Below are positions 18,786 to 27,725 of a stretch of DNA of 64,000 bases, in pieces. A program made the position numbers and the translations under genes. The notes below the pieces were generated by a model, which was given only the letters and a program-made list of their open reading frames with translations, searched no databases and was not told the DNA's origin. Within the stretch, counting starts at the first letter, position 1. Each line of letters begins with the position of its first letter. The stretch is from positions 62,001 to 126,000 of the forward strand of contig JAURWC010000081.1 in the NCBI GenBank assembly GCA_030655135.1. The letters are read 5' to 3'. Source of the DNA: Hyphomicrobiaceae bacterium. GTDB taxonomy: Bacteria; Pseudomonadota; Alphaproteobacteria; Rhizobiales; Hyphomicrobiaceae.

Positions 18786-20445
18786 ATGCTGAAATCAATC
18801 GCTCTCCGCTTCACAGAAGCGTGAAAAAACGATCTCAATTCCAACAGATGGAATTACGATATTTGTTGGGCCCAACAACTCTGGGAAGAGTCTGGTTCTA
18901 AGAGAAATAGAACAAAGCATCCAAACGTCCTCTAAGCCTGCTGGATTGAAGATCCTCGACGATTTTGAGATTCATTGGCCAGCTCCCGATGCCTTGCAAG
19001 CTGACCTTGAAGCGTTGGAAAAGAACCGGCCTATTGGAGTGCCACTAGACCATATTCATATTGGACGTTTCGCACCTGGTGGCGGCTTGGAAAGTGGCGT
19101 TGTCCCTCTTGAGACTATCAGGAATATCGCTAACCAGCAGACGAATAAGTATTGGTTTGCTAGCCAGTTCCTCAAGTACTGGATGATACGCTTAGATGGC
19201 CGTACACGATTTGATTTAACAAACGACCAAGCCACCGGCGATCTTCTTGCTCGACCCGAAACTGCCCTCGCACAACTTTTCGCGCGCGACGAGATTAGGA
19301 AAGACATCAGAGAGTTTATCTACGACGCGTTTGGGTTGTATTTTGTGATCGACCCAATGGCCGGTGGGAGACTTAGAATAAGACTGTCGCAAACACCCCC
19401 GACAGGCGACGAACAGTCGTTAAATCAGAATGCCCGCGAATTTCACCGGGCTGCAACTTACATCAAGGAAGCAAGTGATGGAGTGCAAGCTTACGTTGGC
19501 ATCATCACGTCGGTCATGTCCGGGGAGCACAGGCTTACCCTAATCGATGAGCCCGAGGCCTTTCTGCATCCACCTCTGGCGCGAAAGCTTGGCTATCAAC
19601 TCGCGTCCATATCAAAGAATAGGAAAGGCGCGCTTATCGCGTCAACGCATAGTGCAGATTTCCTAATCGGGTGCATCCAAGCGTCGTCAGCGGTTCGCGT
19701 CGTGCGGCTTGAATACTCAAATAACAAATCCAAGGGCAACGTGGTCGATCCAGCTTTACTTGAGGTCGTTTTCAAGAGCCCGCTGCTTAGGAGTGCAAAC
19801 GTAATTTCAGCTCTGTTCCACGACGGTGTGGTGGTTACGGAGTCCGACAATGACCGAGCATTCTATTCAGAAATATACTATCGACTCGCTGAAAGCGAGA
19901 CAGGCCTGCCTGCGCTTCTTTTCGTGAACGCTCAGAACAAGCAAACGATGAAAGACATTATTAGCCCGCTTCGAAAATTCGGCATTCCGGCAGCCGCAAT
20001 CGCTGACGTCGATATTTTGAAAGACGGAGGCAAGGTCTGGACCGGATGGCTACATGCCGCGCAAATTCCGGAAGCGCTACACGACGGTTACGCAAACCAA
20101 CGCCATAAGCTTCTTGAGCGTTTTGTAGAGTCCGGCAAAGAGATGAAGAGGGGTGGGGGAATAGGCTTGCTATCCGTCGCCGATCAGAAGGCTGCGAGCC
20201 AACTTTTTGATCTCTTGGACAGCTACGGCGTCTTTGCAGTGAGGAACGGCGAGCTCGAAAACTGGCTGCCTGAGTTAGGTGCGGTTGGGTACAAAACCGA
20301 CTGGACGATCTCCGCTCTTGAGAAAATGGGATCAGACCGTCAAGTTGCAGTTATGCCAGGCCGACAGAAAACGACGTATGGAAATTTATGCGCGGCATTG
20401 TGGCTTGGATTCAAAATCCAAGTCGCCATGGAACAGTGTAGTTAG
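18786..20445 (+). pseudogene. OLD-family ATPase-Toprim nuclease gene with a frameshift near its start
   Basis: A Walker A motif, GPNNSGKS (18868-18891), lies upstream of the only start codon in the main frame (TTG 18946), and that frame has no start between a TGA at 18790 and the motif. A good ATG at 18786 opens a family-like N-terminus (MLKSIALRFTEA) in the previous frame and hits TGA at 18822; one base further on the main frame continues as EKTISIPTDGITIFVG. One extra base near 18819-18825 would explain this. The rest is intact: Walker B LTLIDEPEAFLHP, H-loop STHSADFL, and a Toprim-like part with VVTESDNDRAF and ADVDIL. OLD proteins are ATP-controlled nucleases, several of them anti-phage. 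Base composition is visibly less GC-rich than in the neighbours, which suggests transfer. No UvrD-like partner gene is adjacent. Confidence 0.75.
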
Positions 20446-20614
20446 CTCGGCGCTGTCATTTAGGTTAGCAGCGAGCGAGTTCCGCATCGATCGACGCAAA
20501 GACCCGTAACCCTGCGCCCCTCACTCCAACCTTCCCCCGCGCGCGAGGAGGGAAACGGTGTGCTGTATCGTGTCGGCTGTGATGATCGCGATGGGACGAA
20601 TGCGCCTCCACATG

Positions 20615-20730
20615 CTCCATGGCCGCCCTTGAGGCGGCCATCCAGGAGTTCCCAGGTGAAACGTCGAATGCGCGGCCCCTGGATGGCAGGGGCACGTTGG
20701 CAAGACTTGGCCCTGCCATGGAGAATGGGG
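20615..20730. repeat. CTCCATGGCCGCCC dispersed repeat, copy 1
   Basis: The element begins CTCCATGGCCGCCCTTGAGG and ends CCTGCCATGGAG, so its ends are inverted repeats. It shares a long identical block with 27622-27725, differing mainly by an insertion near 20687-20710. It also contains GGCCGCCCTTGAGGCGGCC, itself a hairpin. Confidence 0.8.
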
Positions 20731-21018
20731 GAGCGGTGACGTTCGACAGCTGCGTGCGCGGGTGGACGGACAGCGCGCGTTGCACGGCCTGGCGATGTTG
20801 GCGGAGGCGCGCGGCCGGCGTGGCGCGAAGAGCGAGCGCCCTCCTCCTCAAGACGTTATCCCGGGCTCGGCACGGGATCCACGCAAGGGTCCGCTCGGGT
20901 GCGGCGACAGGATCTCGTGTCGACGGGGGAGCGAGGGTCTGAGGCGTCGCGCTCGTGAGACGTGTCGTGGATCCGCGCCTTCGCGGGGATGACGGTGGAG
21001 GGTGGAGGGGCGTCTCTC

Positions 21019-21140
21019 TAGTGGCGCTGGCGACTCCGCTCTCTAGTGGCGCTGGCGACTCCCCTGCAGGGAGCCGGCCGCCAGCGCAGAGAGGAGTGGC
21101 GCTGGCGACTCCCCTGCGGGGAGCCGGCCGCCAGCGCGGG
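21019..21140. repeat. Tandem cluster of GCGCTGGCG...CGCCAGCGC elements
   Basis: One partial copy (21019-21045) and two full copies (about 21046-21087 and 21096-21137). Each full copy pairs GCGCTGGCG with CGCCAGCGC and carries an inner hairpin CTCCCCTGCGGGGAG. The same element occurs three times at 33262-33410. The copies are near neighbours but not evenly spaced. Confidence 0.85.
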
Positions 21141-21205
21141 GATATGTTGCCGTGTACGGAGCTTCGGCCTAAGGTTGAACCTATTGGTAGCGGGGGCGAT
21201 TCCAG

Positions 21206-21718
21206 ATGCGATGGATGGTGATGGCGTGGCCGCTAATGCTGGCGGGCTGCGCGGCTGGTTTTTCAGAGACGGCAAGCGATTATCGCGCGAAGACCGGCGT
21301 CTTGCAGTCGTCCGGGAGCTTCACGGTGAACCGGTCCGTCGAGGCGGTGCGCGCGTCGCTGGCACAAGCTTCGGCCAAATGCCTGTCTGGCACCTCAACC
21401 AATTCCGGCACCTATCGCGTCTCGGCTTATGGCGCGCACAACTTTTCCGAAAAGCGGGCGTTCACCACGGAGATCGCGCCTTCCGCGCAGGGCGTGACGC
21501 TGACCGTCTACAAGAAATTCCTGCAGACCACGGGCGGCGGGCATTTGTTGATGGCCAAGCAGCCGGACCGCGGCTTCGTCTACGCGGTGCTCGACGCCGC
21601 GCAGGACGGCGGCGGCACGAAACTTACGTACTACGTGCCGAGCCCCAGTTCGGGATCGCTGACGGCGGCCTTCAAGGCTTGGGCCGGCGGCAGCGGGAGC
21701 GACTGTCCGGATATATGA
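21206..21718 (+). CDS. Predicted lipoprotein of unknown function
   Basis: The product is 170 aa with a short signal peptide ending in a lipobox, LMLAGC (Cys15 would be lipidated). The mature domain looks like a small alpha/beta fold with GSFTVNRSVEAVRASLAQAS and FLQTTGGGHLLMAKQPDRGFVYAVLD. The family is not recognised. The ribosome-binding site is weak. It converges on the fasciclin gene, with a GGTCAGACC palindrome between them. Confidence 0.75.
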   Translation: MRWMVMAWPLMLAGCAAGFSETASDYRAKTGVLQSSGSFTVNRSVEAVRASLAQASAKCLSGTSTNSGTYRVSAYGAHNFSEKRAFTTEIAPSAQGVTLTVYKKFLQTTGGGHLLMAKQPDRGFVYAVLDAAQDGGGTKLTYYVPSPSSGSLTAAFKAWAGGSGSDCPDI

Positions 21719-21768
21719 CGCAACGCATGCGCTGCGGAGGTGTTGTTGCGATCCTTGCTGCTCCTCGA

Positions 21769-21788
21769 GGTCAGACCGAGGTCTGACC
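21769..21788. repeat. GGTCAGACC palindromic repeat, copy C, between convergent genes
   Basis: Perfect GGTCAGACC/GGTCTGACC arms around GA; with flanking CTCGA and CGAG the stem can extend. It sits between the ends of the lipoprotein and fasciclin genes, where a hairpin would form in both transcripts. Confidence 0.8.
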
Positions 21789-21859
21789 CGAGGGCGCGAG
21801 CGAGCGAAGTGGGGCGCGCCGATGCGAGACGCGCCCCGCGACAAGGTCAAGACTTGAGA

Positions 21860-22432
21860 TCAAGACTTGGGGAGGAGGACCTTGTCGATGACGTGAATGA
21901 CGCCGTTCGATTGCTGGACGTCGGCGATCGTGACATGAGCGGTGTTGCCGCTCTCGTCGGTCAGCGTGATCGTGCCGTCGCCCATCTTGGCCGTCAGCAT
22001 GCCGCCGGCAACCGTCTTGATCTTGTGGGCGCCGCCGTCGTCCTTGATCATGCCGGCAACCGCGTCGCTGAGCGCCTTGGTGGCGACGACGTGGTAGGTG
22101 AGGATGGCGGCCAGCTTGTCCTTGTTCTCAGGCTTCAGCAGCGTGTCAAGCGTGCCGGCAGGAAGAGCGGCGAAGGCTGCGTTAGTCGGCGCGAAAACCG
22201 TGAACGGGCCCTTGCCAGAGAGCGTGTCGACCAGGCCCGCAGCCTTGACGGCGGCAACGAGCGTGGTGTGATCCTTCGAGTTCATCGCGTTCTCGACGAT
22301 GTTTTTCGACGGCAGCATTTCGGCGCCGCCGACGGTCTTGTTCATGGCGGCAAGGCTGTAAGGGGGAAGCGCGGTCATCGCGCCAGTGCCGGCCAGCACG
22401 GCTGCGAGAGCGGCGAGGGTCAATCGATTCAT
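21860..22432 (-). CDS. Fasciclin-domain exported protein
   Basis: The product is 190 aa: a signal peptide (about residues 1-29) and one fasciclin domain. FAS1 hallmarks are TLVAAVKAAGLVDTLSGKGPFTVFAPTNAAF, LTYHVV and NGVIHVIDKVLLP. FAS1 proteins mediate adhesion or surface attachment; the bacterial partner is unknown. The ATG at 22432 was chosen because GGAAGGA lies just upstream. It is separated from the next small exported protein gene by 224 bp. Confidence 0.9.
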   Translation of the reverse strand: MNRLTLAALAAVLAGTGAMTALPPYSLAAMNKTVGGAEMLPSKNIVENAMNSKDHTTLVAAVKAAGLVDTLSGKGPFTVFAPTNAAFAALPAGTLDTLLKPENKDKLAAILTYHVVATKALSDAVAGMIKDDGGAHKIKTVAGGMLTAKMGDGTITLTDESGNTAHVTIADVQQSNGVIHVIDKVLLPKS

Positions 22433-22656
22433 AAATATTCCTTCCATGCCGATCGCGTTGCGCGATCGATAGAGGTGTTACGGCGCGCTCGCCGGCGCGG
22501 TTTGCATTTGCCGCATTACATCTGGGCCATGTTGGATAAGCGCAGGATTGATGCGCGGCACGATGGCGAAGGCGGCGCAAACGATTGCGGCGCCCCGGGT
22601 GCGAGACCGGGACGCCGCAAATGTTGGTGGGGGGCCGTGTCAGTGCGGGCCAGTTG

Positions 22657-22971
22657 TTACGGGCAGTACCAGATCGGGCCGACGATGACGCAGCCGCGAG
22701 TGCGCCAGTCACCTGGACGCGCGCCGTAGCGGCGCCAGTTGCGCGGGGCACGCGAGTGACGCGAGCCGGCGCGGTAGCCGCCGCGATAGCCCTGGTTGTA
22801 GCGCTTCTTGTATTGCGCGAGTTCGACGCCCGAGTTGGCGGCGCTGGCGCCGGTCAGGGCGCCGGTGGCGCCGAGCGGGGCGGCAGAGGCCGTGAGCGCC
22901 GAGGTGGCGAGCAGTCCGCAACTCATGCCGCACGATAGGGCAAGCGCCAGGCCGATGGCTTTAGCCTTCAT
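22657..22971 (-). CDS. Small exported Arg/Gly/Tyr-rich protein
   Basis: The product is 104 aa. A long signal peptide (residues 1-30) precedes a mature part with NQGYRGGYRAG and an RGCVIVGPIWYCP end that puts two Cys in the last 12 residues. Similar short exported proteins are common in Hyphomicrobiales, but no function is known to me. The start at 22971 follows GGAGATGATCTG. Confidence 0.72.
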   Translation of the reverse strand: MKAKAIGLALALSCGMSCGLLATSALTASAAPLGATGALTGASAANSGVELAQYKKRYNQGYRGGYRAGSRHSRAPRNWRRYGARPGDWRTRGCVIVGPIWYCP

Positions 22972-23215
22972 CAGATCATCTCCAGATTTGTTTTTGAAAT
23001 GTGCCGCGACCGCGACAGCATCGAGGGAACGGTGATGGCGCGAGATATCCGTCGCTTGTGCTGGAGATGATAATTTCGGAGGCAACTACGGCCGCCGCGA
23101 TTGGGCCGTTCTCCTTTTGTCTGCCGCGCGGCGCGGCAGGCGTGGCGTTCGCGGTGGCGGCGCACTACAAGCGTTGGGCATCATCTTCCGACTCAACGGC
23201 GCGAGACAATCCGAC

Positions 23216-25564
23216 ATGGCGCGAAAGCCTGGCAAACATATCGGCAAGCGGACGGCGGTGAAGCCGCGAAGCGGAGGCGCGCGCGCGGGGTCCGGTCATC
23301 GCGAGACGCCGCACCGGGAAGCAGGCCAGCTGCCGACGAAGGACGCGATCCTGCAGTTCATCGCCACGGCGGATCAGAAGGTTGGCAAGCGCGAGATCGC
23401 TCAGGCGTTCGGCATCAAGGGTGGCGCCAAGATCGGGCTGAAGAAGCTGCTGGCGGAGATGGCCGGCGAAGGCACGCTGATCGGCAATCGCCGCGAGATG
23501 CACGAGCCGGGTTCGGTGCCGCCGGTGGCCGTGCTGGAAGTGACCGGCCGCGACGACGACGGCGATCTGATCGGCAAGCCGGCGGTGTGGGATTTAGCCG
23601 ACGGCGAACGGCCGAGCGTGCTGATCCTGGCGCGCGAGAAGCCGCTAGGCAGTGACGAGCCGCCGATCGGCGTCGGCGACAAGGTGCTGGCGCGCGTGAC
23701 CAAGCTGGACGAGGCGGATGTGGAAGGCTTCCGCTTCGAGGCGGTGCCGATCAAGCGGCTGCCGCGCGAGAAACGGCGCATGCTCGGCATCTATCGCGAG
23801 CATCCGCGCGGCGGCGGCGTGATCGAGCCGATCGACCGCAAGGAGCTCAAGGCCTGGTCGATCCTGAAGGGAGACGAGGGCGAGGCCAAAAGCGGCGACC
23901 TCGTGCGCTACGACCTGAACAAGAAGGGCCGGATGTCGATCCCGCAGGCGCGCGTGGTGGAGACGCTGGGCAATCCGGACGACCAGCGCAAGATCAGCCT
24001 CATCGCCATTCACGCGCACGGCATTCCCGATGATTTTCCCGAGAGCGTGATCGAGGAGAGCGAACGGCTGACGCCGCCGACGATGGAAGGCGGGCGCGTC
24101 GACCTGCGTGGCGTGCAGCTGCTGACGATCGATCCCCCCGATGCGCGCGATCACGACGACGCGGTGCATGCCGAGGCCGATAGCGACGCGCGCAATCCGG
24201 GCGGGTTCATCGTGACGGTGGCGATTGCGGATGTGGCGTATTTCGTGCGGCCGGGGTCGCGGCTCGATCGCGAGGCGCAACTGCGCGGCAACTCGGTGTA
24301 CTTCCCCGACCGCGTCGTGCCGATGCTGCCGGAGCGCATCTCCAACGACCTGTGCTCGCTGCGCGAGGGCGAGGATCGCGCGTGCCTTGCCGTGCGCATG
24401 ATCTTCGACAAGACGGGCGAGAAGCGCGGGCACACGTTCCTGCGCGCCATGATGCGCTCGGCGGTGAAGCTGTCGTATCAAGAGGCGCAGGCGGCGATCG
24501 ACGGCAATCCGTCCGAGAAGGCGCTGCCGTTCCTGGAGAGTGCGCTGCGTCCGCTGTGGGCGGCCTATGCGGCGCTGGCGGCAGCGCGCGACCGGCGCGA
24601 GCCGCTGGATCTCGACCTGCCGGAACGCAAGATCCTGCTCGACAAGCAAGGCCGCGTCGATCGCGTGGTGGTGCCCGAACGGCTGGCGGCGCACCGGCTG
24701 ATCGAAGAGATGATGATCCAGGCGAACGTCGCCGCGGCGCAGATGCTGGAGAAGAAGAAGACGCCCGTAGTCTACCGCATCCACGACCAGCCGTCGAAAG
24801 AGAAGCTGAAGAGCCTCAAGGATTTTCTCGAAACGCTCGACATGGCCGTGCCGCACGCGGGCGAGCTGAAGGCCGGTGCGTTCAATCGTGTGCTGGAAAA
24901 AGCGAAGTCGACGACGACGCCGGATCTTATCAACGAAGTGGTGCTGCGCAGCCAGGCGCAGGCGGAATACAACATCGCCAACATCGGGCACTTCGGCTTG
25001 AACCTGGCGAAGTACGCGCATTTCACGTCGCCGATCCGGCGCTATGCCGACCTGCTGGTGCATCGCGCGCTGGTGCGCGCACTCGAACTCGGCGCCGGCG
25101 GCCTGACGGACGAGGAGAAGCCGACGCTGGGCGATGTCGCGCGGCAGATCTCGGAGGCGGAGCGCCGCGCGATGGCGGCCGAGCGCGAGACGACCGACCG
25201 GTTGATCGCCACGCATCTGGCCGACAAGGTGGGGGCGACGTTCATGGGCCGCATCGCCGGCGTGACGCGCTCGGGCCTGTTCGTGAAGCTGAAGGACACC
25301 GGCGCCGACGGCTTCGTGCCGATCTCGACGCTAGGCAACGACTACTTCAACCACGTCGAAGAAGCGCGCGCCCTGGTGGGCAGCCGCACGGGGCAAGCCT
25401 ACCGCCTGGGCGACGATGTCGAGGTGAAGCTCGTCGAGGCCGTGCCGACGGCCGGCGCGCTGCGGTTCGAGATGCTGACGGTGGGCAAGCACGGGCCGTT
25501 GGCGGCGGGCAACAAACGCGGCCCGGGACCGAAGCGGTTTGGGCGGGGGCAGCGGCGGCGGTAA
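23216..25564 (+). CDS. rnr: Ribonuclease R
   Basis: Processive 3'-5' exoribonuclease that degrades structured RNA. The product is 782 aa. A basic N-terminus and winged-helix region (KDAILQFIATADQKVGKREIAQAFGIKG) precede cold-shock-like domains. The RNB catalytic domain has DPPDARDHDDAVHAE near residues 305-320. A C-terminal S1 domain (GRIAGVTRSGLFVKLKDTGADGFVPIS) and a basic tail finish the protein. The ATG at 23216 gives the natural start; the open frame reaches 23117 without homology. Its usual neighbour topA is displaced by accessory genes. Confidence 0.95.
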   Translation: MARKPGKHIGKRTAVKPRSGGARAGSGHRETPHREAGQLPTKDAILQFIATADQKVGKREIAQAFGIKGGAKIGLKKLLAEMAGEGTLIGNRREMHEPGSVPPVAVLEVTGRDDDGDLIGKPAVWDLADGERPSVLILAREKPLGSDEPPIGVGDKVLARVTKLDEADVEGFRFEAVPIKRLPREKRRMLGIYREHPRGGGVIEPIDRKELKAWSILKGDEGEAKSGDLVRYDLNKKGRMSIPQARVVETLGNPDDQRKISLIAIHAHGIPDDFPESVIEESERLTPPTMEGGRVDLRGVQLLTIDPPDARDHDDAVHAEADSDARNPGGFIVTVAIADVAYFVRPGSRLDREAQLRGNSVYFPDRVVPMLPERISNDLCSLREGEDRACLAVRMIFDKTGEKRGHTFLRAMMRSAVKLSYQEAQAAIDGNPSEKALPFLESALRPLWAAYAALAAARDRREPLDLDLPERKILLDKQGRVDRVVVPERLAAHRLIEEMMIQANVAAAQMLEKKKTPVVYRIHDQPSKEKLKSLKDFLETLDMAVPHAGELKAGAFNRVLEKAKSTTTPDLINEVVLRSQAQAEYNIANIGHFGLNLAKYAHFTSPIRRYADLLVHRALVRALELGAGGLTDEEKPTLGDVARQISEAERRAMAAERETTDRLIATHLADKVGATFMGRIAGVTRSGLFVKLKDTGADGFVPISTLGNDYFNHVEEARALVGSRTGQAYRLGDDVEVKLVEAVPTAGALRFEMLTVGKHGPLAAGNKRGPGPKRFGRGQRRR

Positions 25565-25612
25565 GCACGGGGTCGCAAAGGCAAACTGAATCGAAATCAA
25601 GGGATACACGCG

Positions 25613-26260
25613 CTAGGCACGTTCGGCGTCTGACGTCCGGTCAAGTAGACCTCCGTCGAGCAGAGGTGTTTCAAGATTTTGGTCACTCACCCATTTGAGC
25701 GGCTGCAGCTCAGGCAAAAGGGCTTCGAGCTTGTCGCTCAAGTCGGTTGACCTGGCACAAACTGCTCCTAGCTTTTTCAGCGCGCTCAAACTGATGGTCT
25801 TCTGAGCTTTCGGCAAAAGTCGTTCAGCCAACAGATGAAATTCCCATTGCTCCGGATCAGTATGGTCGACATCGCCGATCGGATGAAACAATGGATGCCA
25901 CGCGAAAATGTAAATGTCGGCAGGACGACCCGGTGTCGCGACCCACTGCGCGCCTCCGTCGGAGTAGTATCCCGAACGCTCCTTGATATCGAATATCGGT
26001 TTTGTCTCCTTGCCCTCGCGCGTCAGTCCATCCGACCATGTTTGCCTGGCTGCAGACTGCTTAACCTCGACGCGAACTCTGGAAACCGAATTCTCTAGAT
26101 CCCATCCAGCCCAATCAGCGCCTACATATCGCCAATGCCCATCCAACAAGCGCCGCAACAGTCTCTCGATATAAATGGGTCGGATCAGATTGCTCATTAT
26201 GGACTTGCCATAAAGCTCGTCGACGATATCAGCGATTATTCGTTTGGCGATTGGCTTCAT
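25613..26260 (-). CDS. Hypothetical protein with PD-(D/E)XK nuclease-like motif
   Basis: The product is 215 aa with no signal or membrane segment. The stretch ADWAGWDLENSVSRVRVEVK followed by QSAARQTW has the Asp-(x)n-Glu-x-Lys spacing of PD-(D/E)XK nucleases, and VEVKQSA is a frequent form of motif III. KPIFDIKER and YIFAWHP may be further core strands. The assignment rests on motif reading only. The gene is less GC-rich than rnr and stands alone, converging on rnr; it may have been acquired. No methylase or other restriction partner is visible. Confidence 0.6.
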   Translation of the reverse strand: MKPIAKRIIADIVDELYGKSIMSNLIRPIYIERLLRRLLDGHWRYVGADWAGWDLENSVSRVRVEVKQSAARQTWSDGLTREGKETKPIFDIKERSGYYSDGGAQWVATPGRPADIYIFAWHPLFHPIGDVDHTDPEQWEFHLLAERLLPKAQKTISLSALKKLGAVCARSTDLSDKLEALLPELQPLKWVSDQNLETPLLDGGLLDRTSDAERA

Positions 26261-26392
26261 AGTGCCTCGATCGGCTTGTTCTGGGGCTTACAATCGGATG
26301 ACATTCGCGGGATGGTAACTGAGTAGTGGGACGTCGTCGATTAACAACAGCGCCGTGATGGTACGGATGCTTGCATTGTTTCGGTGAGTGAA

Positions 26393-27187
26393 ATGTCTGC
26401 AACGGACTTGCCTGTCGACGTGGTGGAAGCCGGAACCGGGCCTCTGCTCGTGCTAGTGCATTCCAGCGTTGCCGGGGCGCGGCAATGGCGCAAGCTGATC
26501 GACGTGCTCAAGGCAACGCATCACGTCAAGGCGGTCCAGCTATTCGGTTACGGCGCGACACCGGCCTGGGAGGCGTCGCGAAAGCAGACGCTATCGGATC
26601 AGGCGGCACTCATCGAGGCCGTCGTCGGCGACGCCGCTGGGCGCGTCGATCTGGTCGGGCATTCGTTTGGCGGAGCGGTGGCGATGAAGGCGGCAGCCCG
26701 TCTCGGCGAGCGCGTGCGGCGTCTCGTGCTATGCGAGCCCAATCCTTTTGACCTGTTGCGTCAAGCCGGCCGCGATGAGGCCTACCAGGAAATCCAATCG
26801 CTGCGGGACACCATCAAGACGTACGGGGCGGCAAACGATTGGTTGCCGGCCGCCACGCGTTTCGCCGATTATTGGGGAGGCGCGGGCACGTGGGCCGCCA
26901 TGGACGACGAGCGGCGCGCGGCGTTCGCCCGAGCCTTGCGCCCGAACTTCCATGAATGGGATGCCATCATGGACGAGGCCACGACGCTCCGCGACTGGCA
27001 TGCCGCGCTTCCGCCCTCGACGACCGTTCTCTACGACGCCAATACCGTGCGGCCGATTCAGGAGATCGTGCAGCTGTTCGAGCGCGGAACCCAGTGGACC
27101 ATGCGGGCCATTCCGCGCGGCGGCCACATGGCCCCGCTGACCCACCCGCAGGTGGTGAACCCGATTGTGCAGGACGTTCTGAGGTAG
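26393..27187 (+). CDS. Alpha/beta hydrolase
   Basis: The product is 264 aa, a soluble alpha/beta-hydrolase. The oxyanion region is LLVLVHSSVAG, the nucleophile elbow is GHSFGG, an acid residue lies in TVLYDANTVRP, and the catalytic His is in PRGGHMAP. The substrate cannot be assigned. The start could be the ATG at 26393 or the GTG at 26384; I prefer the ATG, with GGTGAG upstream. Confidence 0.85.
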   Translation: MSATDLPVDVVEAGTGPLLVLVHSSVAGARQWRKLIDVLKATHHVKAVQLFGYGATPAWEASRKQTLSDQAALIEAVVGDAAGRVDLVGHSFGGAVAMKAAARLGERVRRLVLCEPNPFDLLRQAGRDEAYQEIQSLRDTIKTYGAANDWLPAATRFADYWGGAGTWAAMDDERRAAFARALRPNFHEWDAIMDEATTLRDWHAALPPSTTVLYDANTVRPIQEIVQLFERGTQWTMRAIPRGGHMAPLTHPQVVNPIVQDVLR

Positions 27188-27278
27188 CGTGGAGACGTGC
27201 GGGTGTCGTGCGCCTGGCGCAACCTTCGATGTCTTCGACAGCTGTTCGATCTCGACCTGTACCAGGATGCGCGTGCAT

Positions 27279-27320
27279 CCCCTCTCCCCGTTCTCACGGG
27301 GAGAGGGTTAGGGTGAGGGG
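27279..27320. repeat. CCCTCTCCCCGT hairpin repeat
   Basis: CCCTCTCCCCG and CGGGGAGAGGG arms, followed by TTAGGGTGAGGGG. The family is common in Rhizobiales genomes. It lies 92 bp after the hydrolase stop. Relatives occur at 20517, 27521, 27883, 29360 and 29430. Confidence 0.8.
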
Positions 27321-27376
27321 CAGCATTCGCGGGACGCTGGCCACGGCAGGGTTCGAGGCGACCGCCACGTGTAGGC

Positions 27377-27462
27377 GTAGGTTGGGTCAAGCGGAGCGCG
27401 ACCCAACAGCTCGCGTGGTGCACCCCGTGTTGGGTCGCGCAAGAGGGCTTGCCCCAACCTAC
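27377..27462. repeat. GTAGGTTGGGTC inverted repeat, copy 2
   Basis: Ends GTAGGTTGGGTCAAGC and GGCTTGCCCCAACCTAC; inner pair GCGACCCAACA and TGTTGGGTCGC as in the copy at 1903-1990. The middle spacers differ. Confidence 0.8.
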
Positions 27463-27520
27463 GGATCGAGAGGGCGGCTCGGGTGGTGGCAAGGTCACCG
27501 AAAGGCGGAACCAGAACCTG

Positions 27521-27560
27521 CCCCTCATCCCAACCTTCTCCCCGCGCGCGGGGAGAAGGG
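27521..27560. repeat. CCCTCATCCCAACC hairpin repeat
   Basis: CCCCTCATCCCAACC followed by the stem CTTCTCCCCGCG/CGCGGGGAGAAG. Confidence 0.8.
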
Positions 27561-27621
27561 GCCGGTCGTGCGCTTGGTGAGGGCGGTGACAATCGCAATG
27601 CCGGGGTGCACCTCCCCTCCT

Positions 27622-27725
27622 CTCCATGGCCGCCCTTGAGGCGGCCATCCAGGAGTTCCCAGGTGAAACGTCGAATGCGCGGCCCCTGGATGGCATGGTC
27701 AAGCCCTGCCATGGAGAATGCGGGA
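27622..27725. repeat. CTCCATGGCCGCCC dispersed repeat, copy 2
   Basis: Same element as 20615-20730: identical through GGTGAAACGTCGAATGCGCG and beyond, closing with CCTGCCATGGAG. It lacks about 15 internal bases present in copy 1. Confidence 0.8.

Larger units (their letters stand above)
20446..21205. other. Gene-poor stretch made of dispersed repeats
   Basis: No convincing gene. It holds a degenerate CCCTCATCCCAACC-type hairpin (20517-20552), a copy of a roughly 110-bp repeat (20615-20730) also found at 27622, and a cluster of GGCGCTGGCGACTCCCC repeats (21019-21140). The open frames here have no ribosome-binding sites and read as Arg/Gly/Pro-rich noise. Confidence 0.7.

Noticed and set aside
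18822-18831. Programmed +1 frameshift at the TGA in the OLD-type gene, as in prfB
   Set aside because: The step of +1 fits, but the site lacks the CUU slippery codon and the SD-like stimulator of prfB; a simple one-base insertion is more likely.
21019-21140. CRISPR array
   Set aside because: Repeats are nearly back to back or irregularly spaced, with no unique spacers and no cas genes; the same element occurs at 33262 in the same style.
23645-25216. 523-codon open frame on the - strand over rnr
   Set aside because: Antisense of the RNase R catalytic domain; composition and lack of a start signal show it is a shadow.
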